Assembly (NCBI GenBank): GCA_016936255.1
Contig: JAFGYE010000023.1
Span: 80,574-144,573 of the forward strand
Direction of reading: 5' to 3'
DNA length: 64,000 nucleotides
Source: Marinifilaceae bacterium
GTDB lineage: Bacteria > Bacteroidota > Bacteroidia > Bacteroidales > Marinifilaceae
Shown: in pieces, positions 43,576-52,306 of the stretch
Position numbering within the stretch: the first letter of the stretch is position 1
Layout: every line of letters starts with the position of its first letter
The notes under the pieces: model-generated
What the model saw: the letters and a program-made list of their open reading frames with translations, nothing else
Databases searched by the model: none
What the model was told of the DNA's origin: nothing
Made by a program: the position numbers and the translations under genes

Positions 43576-44382
43576 TTATTTCAACTTAAAATTAATTGGA
43601 GCGATCATGTATACTTTTACTGGCTTTCCATTTTTTATGGCTGGTTTCCAGCCTTTGCATTTTTGTACAGCTTTGGCCGCAGCTTGGTTTAAATTTGGCT
43701 CAACACCTCTGAAAATATGGATGTCGGAAGGATCTCCCTGTTCCGAGACAGCAAAAAGGATCAGAACACAACCGCCAATTCCCTTTTTAGAGCAGGTTTT
43801 CGGATACTCTACAAATTCTGCCAGGTCGGTTGGTAAGTCAGATGGATGATCTTTATATTGAGCTAAAGTATCTGCATTAGCATAAGAGTTGCTTGGCCAA
43901 AAATGTTTTTCTCCATCAGTAATATATGATTTAGTTAAAACTCCCAGTTGATAAGAATCGATGCCAGTAAGAATTCCATCGGTATAAGTCATCCATTGTC
44001 CGTGCTTTAGTAAGGGGAATAAGTTGGTTGCAATTCCTTTCCGCCAGAGTTTTCTTTTGTAGTTATAATCTTCAACTTGATATCCTCCGGGTATTTTTGT
44101 AAAGTTTCGCCTAAACGATTTATTTTCGTATTTCACGATATAGGAGTTCTTATCTTTTACTTTAATGGTACGATTAACGACTAGTTTCCAGTCTCCATTT
44201 AGTAAGATTAACTCGCTCATAGTTGAGCTTTTCTCATTTTTTTTCTTAACGATTACCTGAAAGTCGGCTTCTTCAATAGTTGGTACCGGCTGATGTTTTT
44301 TAAAGTAAACAGTAGTGTCTTGTTGTGCAAGTGCGCACTGAGCTCCGATAAACAGTATAAGAATGGTAAGGATGTTCTTCAT
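43576..44382 (-). CDS. TonB C-terminal domain protein (energy-transducer-like, secreted)
   Basis: A 268-aa protein with a signal peptide (ILTILILFIGAQCALA) and a C-terminal TonB domain (about 185-268): VEYPKTCSKKGIGGCVLILFAVSEQGDPSDIHI, GVEPNLNQAAAKAVQKCKGWKPA and VKVYMIAPINFKL, shown here in three pieces of the domain. It lacks the usual proline-rich linker and inner-membrane anchor. The middle part (KHGQWMTYTDGILTGIDSY) looks like MORN-type beta hairpins. So it is probably a periplasmic protein that borrows the TonB fold and not a true energy transducer. It is the first gene of a pair with the secreted protein at 42067. Confidence 0.8.
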   Translation of the reverse strand: MKNILTILILFIGAQCALAQQDTTVYFKKHQPVPTIEEADFQVIVKKKNEKSSTMSELILLNGDWKLVVNRTIKVKDKNSYIVKYENKSFRRNFTKIPGGYQVEDYNYKRKLWRKGIATNLFPLLKHGQWMTYTDGILTGIDSYQLGVLTKSYITDGEKHFWPSNSYANADTLAQYKDHPSDLPTDLAEFVEYPKTCSKKGIGGCVLILFAVSEQGDPSDIHIFRGVEPNLNQAAAKAVQKCKGWKPAIKNGKPVKVYMIAPINFKLK

Positions 44383-44603
44383 GAATTTGTATTTCCTATT
44401 AATAATAGGGTACGAATATAATATTTATTTACATATTTCAGATTATTTAAGGAAAGCAGTCCTATTTAAACGAAGGTTGATATCAGTTAAATAGGATTTG
44501 GTAAAAAATGAAAGTGTCTGTGTGCGAATATCAAATTGGATGTCCATATTTTTTGTATCTTCGTACTAAGCATTGCCACATTATTTGTTAAATATTTACT
44601 CAG

Positions 44604-45368
44604 ATGCCTTATAGAAGACTGCCAAATACTGATTCAGCACGTGTACGTGCTTTAAAATCTGCCCTTGATATTAGTTACCGAATAAATCGTTTTGAACTGG
44701 CTTTTTCTTTTCTGCTTTTGCAGAAAATAGAGACGTTTTTACCTCATTACGAATTGGCAATTAGAAATCAGCGTCAGGCACTTAGTCAGCAATCCATCAG
44801 AAGTAAAGAATACAACGAGAAGCTGCGTAAAGCGCGATTGTATGTTTCTCACTTTATTCAGGTATTAAATTTCACAATTATCAGAGGTGAAATGAAACCT
44901 GAGATCCGGGAATTTTACGGATTAAAAACCAGTTCGAAAGCAGCTCCGTGCTTATTACAGGATGCAAAAGTAATTGAGTGGGGAGAGAAATTGATAAAAG
45001 GAGAACAAGAGCGAATGAGAATGGGAGGGAATCCAATTTACAGTCCTTCCATAGCGTTGGTAAGAGTAAATTGTGAGAACTTTAACCAGGCATTCAACAA
45101 TCAAAAAACATTACAAAGTAATACACAGCGATTTTCGGAAAAGGTGGCAGCATATCGCGATGAGGCAGATAGTTTGATTCTTTCTCTTTGGAACGAAATA
45201 GAGGCTAAATTTGCCGATTTACCGGATGAAAAGAAAAGAGAGAAATCGTCGGAATATGGAGTTGTTTATGTTTGGCGTAAGGGTGAAAAGGAAAAATTAG
45301 AGCAAGTAAAACAGGCTGAGGAAGACTCACTCACTTTGCCTTTCCCGCAATCCGTAAAGGCTGAATAG
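44604..45368 (+). CDS. Hypothetical helical protein, 254 aa
   Basis: The function is not known to me. It is cytoplasmic by appearance, strongly helical and basic in the first 100 residues (RLPNTDSARVRALKSALDIS, SFLLLQKIETFLPHYELAI). The middle is IYSPSIALVRVNCENFNQAF and the end is acidic. It looks like a conserved Bacteroidota protein of uniform style, with no catalytic motif. A -7-like box (TATCTTCG, 44556-44563) lies 40 bases before the ATG. Its 3' end overlaps the converging CPBP protease gene by 42 bases, a tail-to-tail overlap. Confidence 0.7.
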   Translation: MPYRRLPNTDSARVRALKSALDISYRINRFELAFSFLLLQKIETFLPHYELAIRNQRQALSQQSIRSKEYNEKLRKARLYVSHFIQVLNFTIIRGEMKPEIREFYGLKTSSKAAPCLLQDAKVIEWGEKLIKGEQERMRMGGNPIYSPSIALVRVNCENFNQAFNNQKTLQSNTQRFSEKVAAYRDEADSLILSLWNEIEAKFADLPDEKKREKSSEYGVVYVWRKGEKEKLEQVKQAEEDSLTLPFPQSVKAE

Positions 45369-46253
45369 CAGCACTGAAAGCATTGCAATTGAAATCATTC
45401 CGCTGATCCAGATACTTGCATCATTACCTCCAAATTTTTCAATGTCTTCGGGTAGTTTGCCCTTGTTGATGAAATAAGACATGCAAACGGCCATTCCGTT
45501 ATTGATCAAATGCGCCAAAATAGGAACCCATAAACTTCTCGTCCATACCAGTAGATAGCCAAACAGAATTCCCATTGCCATTCTTGGTATCAAACCAAAG
45601 AATTGCATGTGCAGAGCTGCGAAAAGAAAAGCTGTTATAATGATTCCCCAATGCACGTTTTTAGTCATGTTCGAGAAGATTCTCTGAATAACCCCCCTGA
45701 ATAAAAGTTCTTCTCCCAAGGCCGGAATAACCGCAATTAAAATCAAATTCATAAATAGATCAAAAGGCGTTTCCATCAGCAAAAATTTCTTGGTGATGAT
45801 TTCGGCCTGGTCTTCACTATGTCTCATCCATTCTTCCACTCCCGAAAGAAATTCAGGCAGCTGCAAATGTGAGTTGATATCGGCAAGGAGATTAATCGCC
45901 GGCAAGGCAACAACAATTGTTAGTGTTGCAAGCAGGTATTTTGAAAACGAAGATTTTTTGTCTAAAAATAGATAGGTCAATACCTTGTTATGCACAAACC
46001 AGGCAATAATAAAGGGGGGAATAATGAACATACCTGTAGAGTAGATCGACTGATAAAATTTAAGAACAGAAATGTTCACAGAAGCACCATTTATATCCAG
46101 GCTTGTCGCGTCGGTGAAGATATTGACATCAAAAATAAGATAGGCCAGTATACTGCCGGCAAACATGCACAACATAAAAGAACCAACTACTACAAGTAGA
46201 CTCATCATTAATTGCGAAAGCGGGGAGTAATGGCTCAATGATCCTTTTAGCAT
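45327..46253 (-). CDS. CPBP-family intramembrane glutamic protease
   Basis: A 308-aa polytopic membrane protein (about 8 helices) of the Abi/CAAX-like group. The catalytic motifs are present: EELLFRG (GluGlu...Arg, about 205-211), FAALHMQFFG (His, about 240) and HLINNGMAV (His/Asn, about 275). In eukaryotes and bacteria these enzymes cut within membranes; the bacterial substrates are mostly unknown. Start ATG 46253 is chosen over an upstream frame because the family begins with a short polar N-terminus (LKGSLSHYSPLSQ). It converges with and overlaps the gene at 44604. Confidence 0.85.
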   Translation of the reverse strand: MLKGSLSHYSPLSQLMMSLLVVVGSFMLCMFAGSILAYLIFDVNIFTDATSLDINGASVNISVLKFYQSIYSTGMFIIPPFIIAWFVHNKVLTYLFLDKKSSFSKYLLATLTIVVALPAINLLADINSHLQLPEFLSGVEEWMRHSEDQAEIITKKFLLMETPFDLFMNLILIAVIPALGEELLFRGVIQRIFSNMTKNVHWGIIITAFLFAALHMQFFGLIPRMAMGILFGYLLVWTRSLWVPILAHLINNGMAVCMSYFINKGKLPEDIEKFGGNDASIWISGMISIAMLSVLLFSLYGLRERQSE

Positions 46254-46404
46254 AGAGTTTCTGTTTTTAGTTTGATGAACAAAAGTAGCAAATAGTATCA
46301 AGATTTACAGACAGACAAAGCGCATTTAAGAAATTCATTTTGTTGCTTGCCGGACTATTTGGCTTTTCGACTTTCGACCTTTTACGACTATTAAGACTTT
46401 CTAT

Positions 46405-46412
46405 TATCTTTG
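46405..46412 (+). promoter_or_regulatory. Promoter -7 box of dusB (TATCTTTG)
   Basis: A perfect TAnnTTTG box. Transcription would begin near 46419, which rules out upstream codons and supports the GTG start at 46437. Confidence 0.6.
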
Positions 46413-46436
46413 CAGTCTGATAAAAAAGAAAAGAAC

Positions 46437-47432
46437 GTGAAGATAGGAAATCTGGATTTAGGAGATCGGCCGGTATTGTTGGCACCAATGGAGGATGTTA
46501 CCAACCCGCCTTTTAGGGTTTTGTGCAAGCGTTATGGTGCGGATTTGATGTATACCGAATTTATTTCGGCGGATGCATTGATTCGTTCGGTAAACCGTAC
46601 CATGAAAAAATTGACCATTTTGGATGAGGAACGCCCGGTTGCCATTCAAATTTATGGTAAAGATGTTGATTCAATGGCTGAGGCTGCTAAAATTGTTGAA
46701 GCTGCCAATCCGGAATTTTTAGATTTGAATTTTGGTTGCCCAGTTCGTAAAGTGGCCACTAAAGGAGCTGGTTCGGGCATGATGAGAAATGTACCGCAGA
46801 TGCTGAAAATTACCGAAGCAGTTGTTAAGGCGGTAAATATACCGGTAACGGTAAAAACCCGCTTGGGTTGGGATGAGGATTCAAAAATAATTGTTGAGTT
46901 GGCAGAACAGCTGCAGGATGTGGGTATTCAAGGTTTAACCATTCATGGCAGAACCCGGTGTCAAATGTACAAAGGGGAAGCAGACTGGACTTTGATTGGA
47001 GATGTGAAAAATAATCAGCGCATGCACATTCCAATTATTGGAAACGGCGATATTACAAATCCTGTAAAAGCAAAGGAAGCTTTCGATAAGTATGGAGTTG
47101 ATGCAATCATGATTGGTCGTGCTTCGGTAGGTAAGCCATGGATTTTTAGAGATATAAAGCACTATTTTAATACAGGTGAATTGTTGCCTCCTGCAACAGT
47201 ATCGCAACAGGTGGAAATGCTAAAAGAGCAAATTGATGCTGCCATTGAGTGGATTGACGAAAAGCGCGGTATTTTGCACATGAGAAGACATATGGCTGGC
47301 ATGTTTAAAGGTTTGGTGAATTTTAAGCAAACCCGGATTGATATGCTTAGAGCCAATCATTATGCCGATTTAATGCCGATATTGGATCGGATTTCGATGG
47401 AATGGGGCAATCTCCAAATAGATGATGAATAA
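46437..47432 (+). CDS. dusB: tRNA-dihydrouridine synthase B-like
   Basis: A 331-aa flavin enzyme that reduces uridines in the tRNA D-loop to dihydrouridine. Family motifs are clear: LLAPMEDVTNPPFRVLC at the FMN pocket, LDLNFGCPVRKV with the catalytic Cys, VTVKTRLGW, GLTIHGRTRCQMYKG and IGNGDITNP. The GTG at 46437 is the likely start: it follows a purine-rich stretch and a -7 box, and gives the normal N-terminus (VKIGNLDLGDRPVLLAP). The TTG nine codons upstream overlaps the promoter box. The gene ends at a hairpin shared with the converging gene. Confidence 0.93.
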   Translation: MKIGNLDLGDRPVLLAPMEDVTNPPFRVLCKRYGADLMYTEFISADALIRSVNRTMKKLTILDEERPVAIQIYGKDVDSMAEAAKIVEAANPEFLDLNFGCPVRKVATKGAGSGMMRNVPQMLKITEAVVKAVNIPVTVKTRLGWDEDSKIIVELAEQLQDVGIQGLTIHGRTRCQMYKGEADWTLIGDVKNNQRMHIPIIGNGDITNPVKAKEAFDKYGVDAIMIGRASVGKPWIFRDIKHYFNTGELLPPATVSQQVEMLKEQIDAAIEWIDEKRGILHMRRHMAGMFKGLVNFKQTRIDMLRANHYADLMPILDRISMEWGNLQIDDE

Positions 47433-47457
47433 AAAAAGACGCTTCAGCGTCTTTTTT
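47432..47457. terminator. Bidirectional terminator after dusB
   Basis: AAAAAAGACGC (47432-47442) pairs with GCGTCTTTTTT (47447-47457), loop TTCA. A/T-runs on both sides serve the converging genes. Confidence 0.92.
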
Positions 47458-47458
47458 G

Positions 47459-48106
47459 TTATTTGATTATTTTGGGAAGTTCTTTTACGAAATAGTCAGG
47501 ATTGAAAATTTCATAACTTTCAGTTCGCCTGCTCCAGTACATCTCCACTTTTTCGAGATAGGCATTCTGTAATTTCCTGATCTGATCTTCATTCAATTCA
47601 AGTTCCGCCGTGAAGGTGGTGAATTTGTACTTAGGATATTCTTTCGGTTCAAAATCTTCAGCATACTGTAGTTCAATACTCTCTCCGTTCGAAAGGCTAA
47701 ACAGCATTTTCGATTTTTTGGTGATGAATCCAAAAAAACGAAACCCTTCAGCATCCATAATTTTCCAATTGGTTTTTAGTATTACTTTTCCCTCTTTAGA
47801 GACGATCTGAAAATCAGCTTTAACCTGATTATCAGTCTTTGAGAATTTATTTAATTTTTCGCTAATGCCTTTAATAACTGTTTGAGATTCTAATTTAGTA
47901 TCAATGATTGCAATTGGTTTGGCAATTTCTTCTGCTGATTTGATTTGTGCAGCAGGTTTTTCAACCTTCTTAATTTCCTCGTATTTCCAGGTGCCATTAT
48001 CAAACAAAAGAACAACTTTTCCTTCGGGGGTTCTTAATTTTAGCTGCGCATTGATCTGGCTGATCGTACCTAATAGCAGAATGGACAGAATCAAAATATT
48101 TTTCAT
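47459..48106 (-). CDS. Secreted protein, DUF3157-like, paralogue 1
   Basis: A 215-aa secreted protein with a signal peptide (ILILSILLLGTISQINAQ). Just after it comes LRTPEGKVVLLFDNGTWKYEE, a short motif shared with its neighbour and typical of DUF3157-type proteins. The mature part has a linker and then a predicted beta-rich domain (about 70-215): KVILKTNWKIMDAEGFRFFG and LELNEDQIRKLQNAYLEKVEMYWSRRTESYE in part. The function is unknown. It shares about the same layout as the gene at 48116, with 9 bases between, so the two are a tandem duplication in one operon. The family name is my inference from the motif. Confidence 0.72.
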   Translation of the reverse strand: MKNILILSILLLGTISQINAQLKLRTPEGKVVLLFDNGTWKYEEIKKVEKPAAQIKSAEEIAKPIAIIDTKLESQTVIKGISEKLNKFSKTDNQVKADFQIVSKEGKVILKTNWKIMDAEGFRFFGFITKKSKMLFSLSNGESIELQYAEDFEPKEYPKYKFTTFTAELELNEDQIRKLQNAYLEKVEMYWSRRTESYEIFNPDYFVKELPKIIK

Positions 48107-48115
48107 GCGGTTGTT

Positions 48116-48790
48116 TTATTTTGTGATTTGCGGGATTGCTTTAATGAAATAAGAAGGATTCACAACCTGATATTCTTCGGATCTGCGGCTCCAGTTCATT
48201 GTCGCTTTCATTACAATCTTGTTTTGAAGTAATTTAAGCTGATCTTCGGTTAAATCCAGTTGAGCAGAATAAGTGGAAAACCCGTATTGACTAAATTCTT
48301 TAGGTTCAAATTCTTCAGTATAAATCAGGTCAATTTTTTCTCCGCCAAGTAATTCCAGGCTTAGTTTGCTGTCTTTTTTAATATAGCCAAAGTACGAATA
48401 CGCTTCGCCAGTCATAATTTTCCAATCAGTTTGAAGAGTAGATTTTCCATCCTTAGAGCGAAGAGTAAAATCGCATCGGACAATGTTTTTATCCTTAAAA
48501 TATTTTAAAAGTTTTGCACTTGGTCCTTCAATAAAAGTGATTTTCTCAACAGCAGCGTCTTTTAGTACAAGAGGTTCATTTGACATTGTTGTTTCCTCAA
48601 TTGCTGTTTGCACAGTATTACCGGTTTGCTGAGCCTGACTTTCCCCTGAAACACTTACATCAGCATACTTCCATGTGCCGTTTTCATAAAGAATCACAAC
48701 TTTTCCTTTCGAAGTAAGTGCGGTTTCCTGTGCGTTACCAAGTAAGGAAAAACCAAATGCAAAAAAGCAAATAACAATAATCTTTCTCAT
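48116..48790 (-). CDS. Secreted protein, DUF3157-like, paralogue 2
   Basis: A 224-aa secreted protein with signal peptide (IIVICFFAFGFSLLGNAQ). It starts with SKGKVVILYENGTWKYAD, a variant of the motif in the neighbour at 47459, followed by a Gln/Thr-rich linker (about 48-75) and the same C-terminal domain: STLQTDWKIMTGEAYSYFGY, then LDLTEDQLKLLQNKIV, then MNWSRRSEEYQVVNPSYF. The linkers differ strongly while the domains align end to end, so the copies are old enough to have diverged. It is the first gene of the pair. No enzyme motif is seen. Confidence 0.72.
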   Translation of the reverse strand: MRKIIVICFFAFGFSLLGNAQETALTSKGKVVILYENGTWKYADVSVSGESQAQQTGNTVQTAIEETTMSNEPLVLKDAAVEKITFIEGPSAKLLKYFKDKNIVRCDFTLRSKDGKSTLQTDWKIMTGEAYSYFGYIKKDSKLSLELLGGEKIDLIYTEEFEPKEFSQYGFSTYSAQLDLTEDQLKLLQNKIVMKATMNWSRRSEEYQVVNPSYFIKAIPQITK

Positions 48791-48887
48791 TTCAATTTTA
48801 TTAAAAAGTTTTTCTTGAACCGGACAATTTGTCCACTTCAGAAATTTAAACGGGATATTAGGTAGTTTGGTATTTTAACAATCCAAA

Positions 48888-50105
48888 TTAATTGAATTGC
48901 AGGAAACGTTTGGTGATGTATCGTACCGGATAACGCGATGCGGCATATCCAATTGAAACAACAGTTGTAAAGATGATAAAAATATCGGTAAAATGAATAT
49001 CAACGGGATAGGAATCCATAATAAAAGCTCCATTTCCTGATAGAGTAATCAAGCCAAATTTTATTTGTAAAAAGCAGATGGCAAGTCCCAATCCTACACC
49101 AATAGCTGCACCTAACAGAGAGATAAGCCAACCTTCAAGCAGAAATATTTTTTGAATTGTTTTTTCTTCAGCCCCCATGCTTCGCAGGGTGGCAATGTCT
49201 TGTTTTTTATCTAAAATAAGCATGGTTAACGAACCAATTACATTAAAGGATGCAATGACAAGAATAAAAGCTAAAATAAAGAAAATAGCCATTTTCTCCG
49301 ATTGCATCATTTTAAATAAAACATCGTGAAGTTCAAATCGGTTTTTCACCACAAAATCCTCACCCAGGAGCTGTTGTATTTTGTCTTTTACGTCTGCAAT
49401 TTCAGATTGATTGAGAATGGATAGCTCGATGGCACTCACTTCATGATTGTAGGCAAATAATTTTCTGGCAAAATCCAGAGGAACCAACACATATTGAGAG
49501 TCAAAATCTTGTTGAATGGTAAAATATCCCGAAGGATACAGATATTCAGTTGCAAAGGCATCCGTTGGGTTCAGCCCCAATTTTGCATTGCGTTTGGGTA
49601 CATAAAATTTAATGTAATCGGTAAAGGTGAGCCCCACACCAAGATCCCATGCAACGCCGTAGCCAAGAACTGCAAACTGATGATTCCCACTGTTTAGCAG
49701 AAATTTACCCTCAACCATCATGGTGTCGATGCCGGTCATTAAGGTAAACTCTTCATCTACGCCTTTTATGATTGCGGGGCGTTGTTTGTTTCCGTATTTA
49801 AGCAAGGCATTTTCTTCCAGCACTTCAGAGTAGAAAACCACATTTTCCATTTTCCTGATTTGCTCAAAAGTAGAATCAGGAACAAAGGTTTTGCCTGTAC
49901 TTGGAAGAATTTTTAAATCAGGATCGAAGCTGCCAAAAAGGTCACGGATCAATCCATCAAAACCATTGAACACCGAAAGAACAATTACCAGAGCCATAGT
50001 TCCAATTGCAACACCAATAACCGATATCATCGAAATGACATTGATTACATTCTGTTTCTTTTTCGAAAACAGATATCGTTTTGCAATATGGAAGGGAAGG
50101 TTCAA
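48888..50105 (-). CDS. FtsX/LolE-family ABC transporter permease
   Basis: A 405-aa inner-membrane protein with one N-terminal helix (about 22-45), a large periplasmic MacB-like core (about 50-260) and three C-terminal helices (about 270-395), the lipoprotein-releasing LolC/E layout. The N-terminus LPFHIAKRYLFSKKKQ and GTMALVIVLSVFNGFD are family hallmarks. In Bacteroidota such a permease works with a LolD-type ATPase to release lipoproteins from the inner membrane; no ATPase gene is next to it. No upstream in-frame ATG exists before a stop, so the start is the unusual TTG at 50105. rbfA lies 47 bases upstream in the same direction. Confidence 0.9.
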   Translation of the reverse strand: MNLPFHIAKRYLFSKKKQNVINVISMISVIGVAIGTMALVIVLSVFNGFDGLIRDLFGSFDPDLKILPSTGKTFVPDSTFEQIRKMENVVFYSEVLEENALLKYGNKQRPAIIKGVDEEFTLMTGIDTMMVEGKFLLNSGNHQFAVLGYGVAWDLGVGLTFTDYIKFYVPKRNAKLGLNPTDAFATEYLYPSGYFTIQQDFDSQYVLVPLDFARKLFAYNHEVSAIELSILNQSEIADVKDKIQQLLGEDFVVKNRFELHDVLFKMMQSEKMAIFFILAFILVIASFNVIGSLTMLILDKKQDIATLRSMGAEEKTIQKIFLLEGWLISLLGAAIGVGLGLAICFLQIKFGLITLSGNGAFIMDSYPVDIHFTDIFIIFTTVVSIGYAASRYPVRYITKRFLQFN

Positions 50106-50152
50106 GTAATTTACATTGACTTAAGAGATGGACTGCTTTTTTGTGAGCTGCA

Positions 50153-50488
50153 TTATGAAAGCAAGTTGTTGATATTTTCGATATAATCTAACGAATCATC
50201 AACAAAAAATGCCAATTCAGGAACTATTCTAAGTTGTTTTCCAACCTTATTTCCAAGAATTCTACGAATATTTTTCGTGTTCATTTTAATTAATTTAAGA
50301 GTCTCTTCTGTTTCACTCGAAGGGAAAATGCTAAGATATACTTTTGCAAGTCCTAGATCAGGACTGATACGAACAGTAGTAACCGAAATCATTTTGCCGC
50401 CAAAAAGATTTCTTGATTCCATCTGAAATATCTCACTTAAATCCTTTAGCAGCAATCTTGAAACTTTGCTTTGTCTTGTAGTTTCCAT
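50153..50488 (-). CDS. rbfA: Ribosome-binding factor A
   Basis: A 111-aa KH-fold protein that helps mature the 30S subunit and the 5' end of 16S rRNA. It shows the RbfA pattern: TRQSKVSRLLLKDLSEIF at the N-terminus, ISVTTVRISPDLGLAKVYLS with the conserved strand, IRRILGNKVGKQLRIVPELAF and the closing DDSLDYIENINNLL. The length is normal. It is followed by the LolE-type permease gene, a neighbourhood common in Bacteroidota. Confidence 0.93.
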   Translation of the reverse strand: METTRQSKVSRLLLKDLSEIFQMESRNLFGGKMISVTTVRISPDLGLAKVYLSIFPSSETEETLKLIKMNTKNIRRILGNKVGKQLRIVPELAFFVDDSLDYIENINNLLS

Positions 50489-50640
50489 AAATAATCTTCT
50501 ATTTTTTTTACAAAGATAGAATAAAAGTCTGGAAGAGAGGGAAAGTAGTAAAAGTCTTGAAAAGTAAAATGTGGATGGAATTAAATTCGTGCGCTTTCCT
50601 CTATTATTAATTCATTATTCTTAATTTATAATTGAATAGC

Positions 50641-50648
50641 TACCTTTG
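50641..50648 (+). promoter_or_regulatory. Promoter -7 box (TACCTTTG), unusually close to the start codon
   Basis: A perfect TAnnTTTG box ends 6 bases before the ATG at 50655. Transcription would start at or next to the A of the ATG, implying a leaderless mRNA. Confidence 0.5.
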
Positions 50649-50654
50649 CGCCTT

Positions 50655-51101
50655 ATGGCAGATTTGTTTGAATATGGATATTGGGGATTGTTTGTAGCAA
50701 GCTTTTTAGCGGCTACTATATTGCCGTTTAGTTCCGAAGCAATTTTGAGCCTTTTTGTTTATTCTGGTTACGATATATCTGTAACCATTGCTGTTGCTGG
50801 TCTTGGGAATTGGCTGGGAGGAATGCTAACCTACTATTTGGGTTATTTGGGCAAGTGGCAGTGGATCGAAAAATTTCTTCGGATCAAGCAGGATAAGGCT
50901 GAAAAAACAAAATTATTCCTGCAAAACAAAGGAAGCATTCTTGCCTTTTTTGCCTTTTTACCTATTGTAGGCGATATAATTCCTTTGGGGTTGGGATTGC
51001 TGAGAAGTAATCCTATTTGGGTAGCTCTGTTTATGGCCATAGGGAAATTGTGCCGGTATATTGTTTGGGCATGGTTTACGCTGCAAATAATCAATGCGTA
51101 A
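50655..51101 (+). CDS. YqaA/DedA-family membrane protein
   Basis: A 148-aa inner-membrane protein with four hydrophobic helices. ASFLAATILPFSSEAIL near the N-terminus and the GNWLGGMLTYYLGYLG segment are typical of the YqaA branch of the DedA/SNARE-associated family, as are the re-entrant stretch FLPIVGDIIPLGLGLLR and the Trp-rich final helix. DedA proteins are linked to lipid carrier recycling and membrane homeostasis. ATG at 50655 is the start; the TTG three codons upstream lies within the -7 box. The gene is monocistronic. Confidence 0.87.
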   Translation: MADLFEYGYWGLFVASFLAATILPFSSEAILSLFVYSGYDISVTIAVAGLGNWLGGMLTYYLGYLGKWQWIEKFLRIKQDKAEKTKLFLQNKGSILAFFAFLPIVGDIIPLGLGLLRSNPIWVALFMAIGKLCRYIVWAWFTLQIINA

Positions 51102-51188
51102 GGAATACAAATTGGAACAAATCTTCTTCATATTAGCAGATTAACACTATTTCAGGCCTTCAATATTTTTTTTGTTCGATTCGTTTCA

Positions 51189-51196
51189 TAATTTTG
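51189..51196 (+). promoter_or_regulatory. Promoter -7 box of trpS (TAATTTTG)
   Basis: A TAnnTTTG box 58 bases before the ATG. A TTTG at 51171 is too close (14 bases) to be a standard -33 element. Confidence 0.4.
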
Positions 51197-51254
51197 CGGG
51201 ATAATTTTTTAAAGTATAAACGGCTCAATACTTGGGCTATTAATAAATCAGATC

Positions 51255-52244
51255 ATGAATACAGTAGTTAGTGGAATTCGATCTACAGGAAATTTACACC
51301 TGGGGAACTATTTCGGAGCGATAAAGAATTTTGTTCAAATGCAGAACGATAACAATTGCTTTTTCTTTATAGCTGACTGGCATTCCTTGACTACACATCC
51401 GACTCCTGCTGATCTTCACTCAAATGTTAGAAGCGTATTGGCTGAATATTTAGCTTGTGGGATCGATCCTGAAAAAGCAACTATTTACGTGCAGAGTGAT
51501 GTTCCTGAAATTCCTGAGTTGTATTTGTTGATGAACATGAATGCTTATCTGGGAGAATTGGAACGCACGACTTCTTTTAAAGATAAAGCGCGCAAAAGTC
51601 CCGAAAATGTGAATGCCGGTTTGTTAACATATCCGGTTTTAATGGCGGCTGATATTTTAATTCATAAAGCACAAAGAGTACCGGTGGGGAAAGATCAGGA
51701 GCAGAATTTGGAAATGGCCCGAAAATTTGCAAAAAGATTTAATAACACATACGGCGAAGATACCTTCCCAATTCCTCAACCTTATTCATTCACCGGAGAA
51801 TTTGTGAAAATTCCGGGATTGGATGGATCAGGGAAAATGGGTAAATCAGAAGGAAATGCAATCGGCTTGGTCGAAGATCCGAAAGATATTCGTAAAAAAG
51901 TGATGAAAGCTGTTTCGGATAGTGGTCCAACAACTATAAATCAGGAAAAACCGGAGGCAATTCAAAATTTATTTACTCTAATGGAAGTGGTTTCGACCAA
52001 AGATACTTACGATTTCTTCAACGATAAATACAACAACTGTGAGGTTCGTTACGGTGATCTTAAAAAGCAGTTGGCCGAAGATATCATTCATTTTACAGCG
52101 CCAATCAGAGAGCGTTTTCTTGATATCTCTCAAGATGATGCTTACCTAAGGAAAGTAACTCAGCAAGGAGCAGAAAAAGCCCGCGAAAGCGCAGCTAAAA
52201 CCCTTGAAGAGGTTCGTAGATTAATAGGTTTTCGTAAATTTTAA
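51255..52244 (+). CDS. trpS: Tryptophanyl-tRNA synthetase
   Basis: A 329-aa class I aminoacyl-tRNA synthetase that charges tRNA-Trp. Both nucleotide-binding signatures are present: TGNLHLGNYFGAI (HIGH-like, residues about 12-20) and GKMGKSEGN (KMSKS-like, about 195). The ADWHSLTT and PVLMAADILIHKA blocks line the Trp pocket. The length is normal. It has its own promoter and terminator. Confidence 0.96.
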   Translation: MNTVVSGIRSTGNLHLGNYFGAIKNFVQMQNDNNCFFFIADWHSLTTHPTPADLHSNVRSVLAEYLACGIDPEKATIYVQSDVPEIPELYLLMNMNAYLGELERTTSFKDKARKSPENVNAGLLTYPVLMAADILIHKAQRVPVGKDQEQNLEMARKFAKRFNNTYGEDTFPIPQPYSFTGEFVKIPGLDGSGKMGKSEGNAIGLVEDPKDIRKKVMKAVSDSGPTTINQEKPEAIQNLFTLMEVVSTKDTYDFFNDKYNNCEVRYGDLKKQLAEDIIHFTAPIRERFLDISQDDAYLRKVTQQGAEKARESAAKTLEEVRRLIGFRKF

Positions 52245-52267
52245 AAAGTACGATTGTACAGATACAA

Positions 52268-52306
52268 GAAAATGCCGTTCCGCAAGGAGTGGCATTTCTT
52301 TTTTGG
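52268..52306 (+). terminator. Intrinsic terminator after trpS
   Basis: A stem of about 12 bp (AAATGCCGTTCC with GGAGTGGCATTT, two G-T pairs) around GCAA, then CTTTTTT. Confidence 0.85.

Noticed and set aside
43487..43849. Forward frame antisense to the TonB-domain gene
   Set aside because: Antisense shadow of two genes with clear signal peptides and domains.
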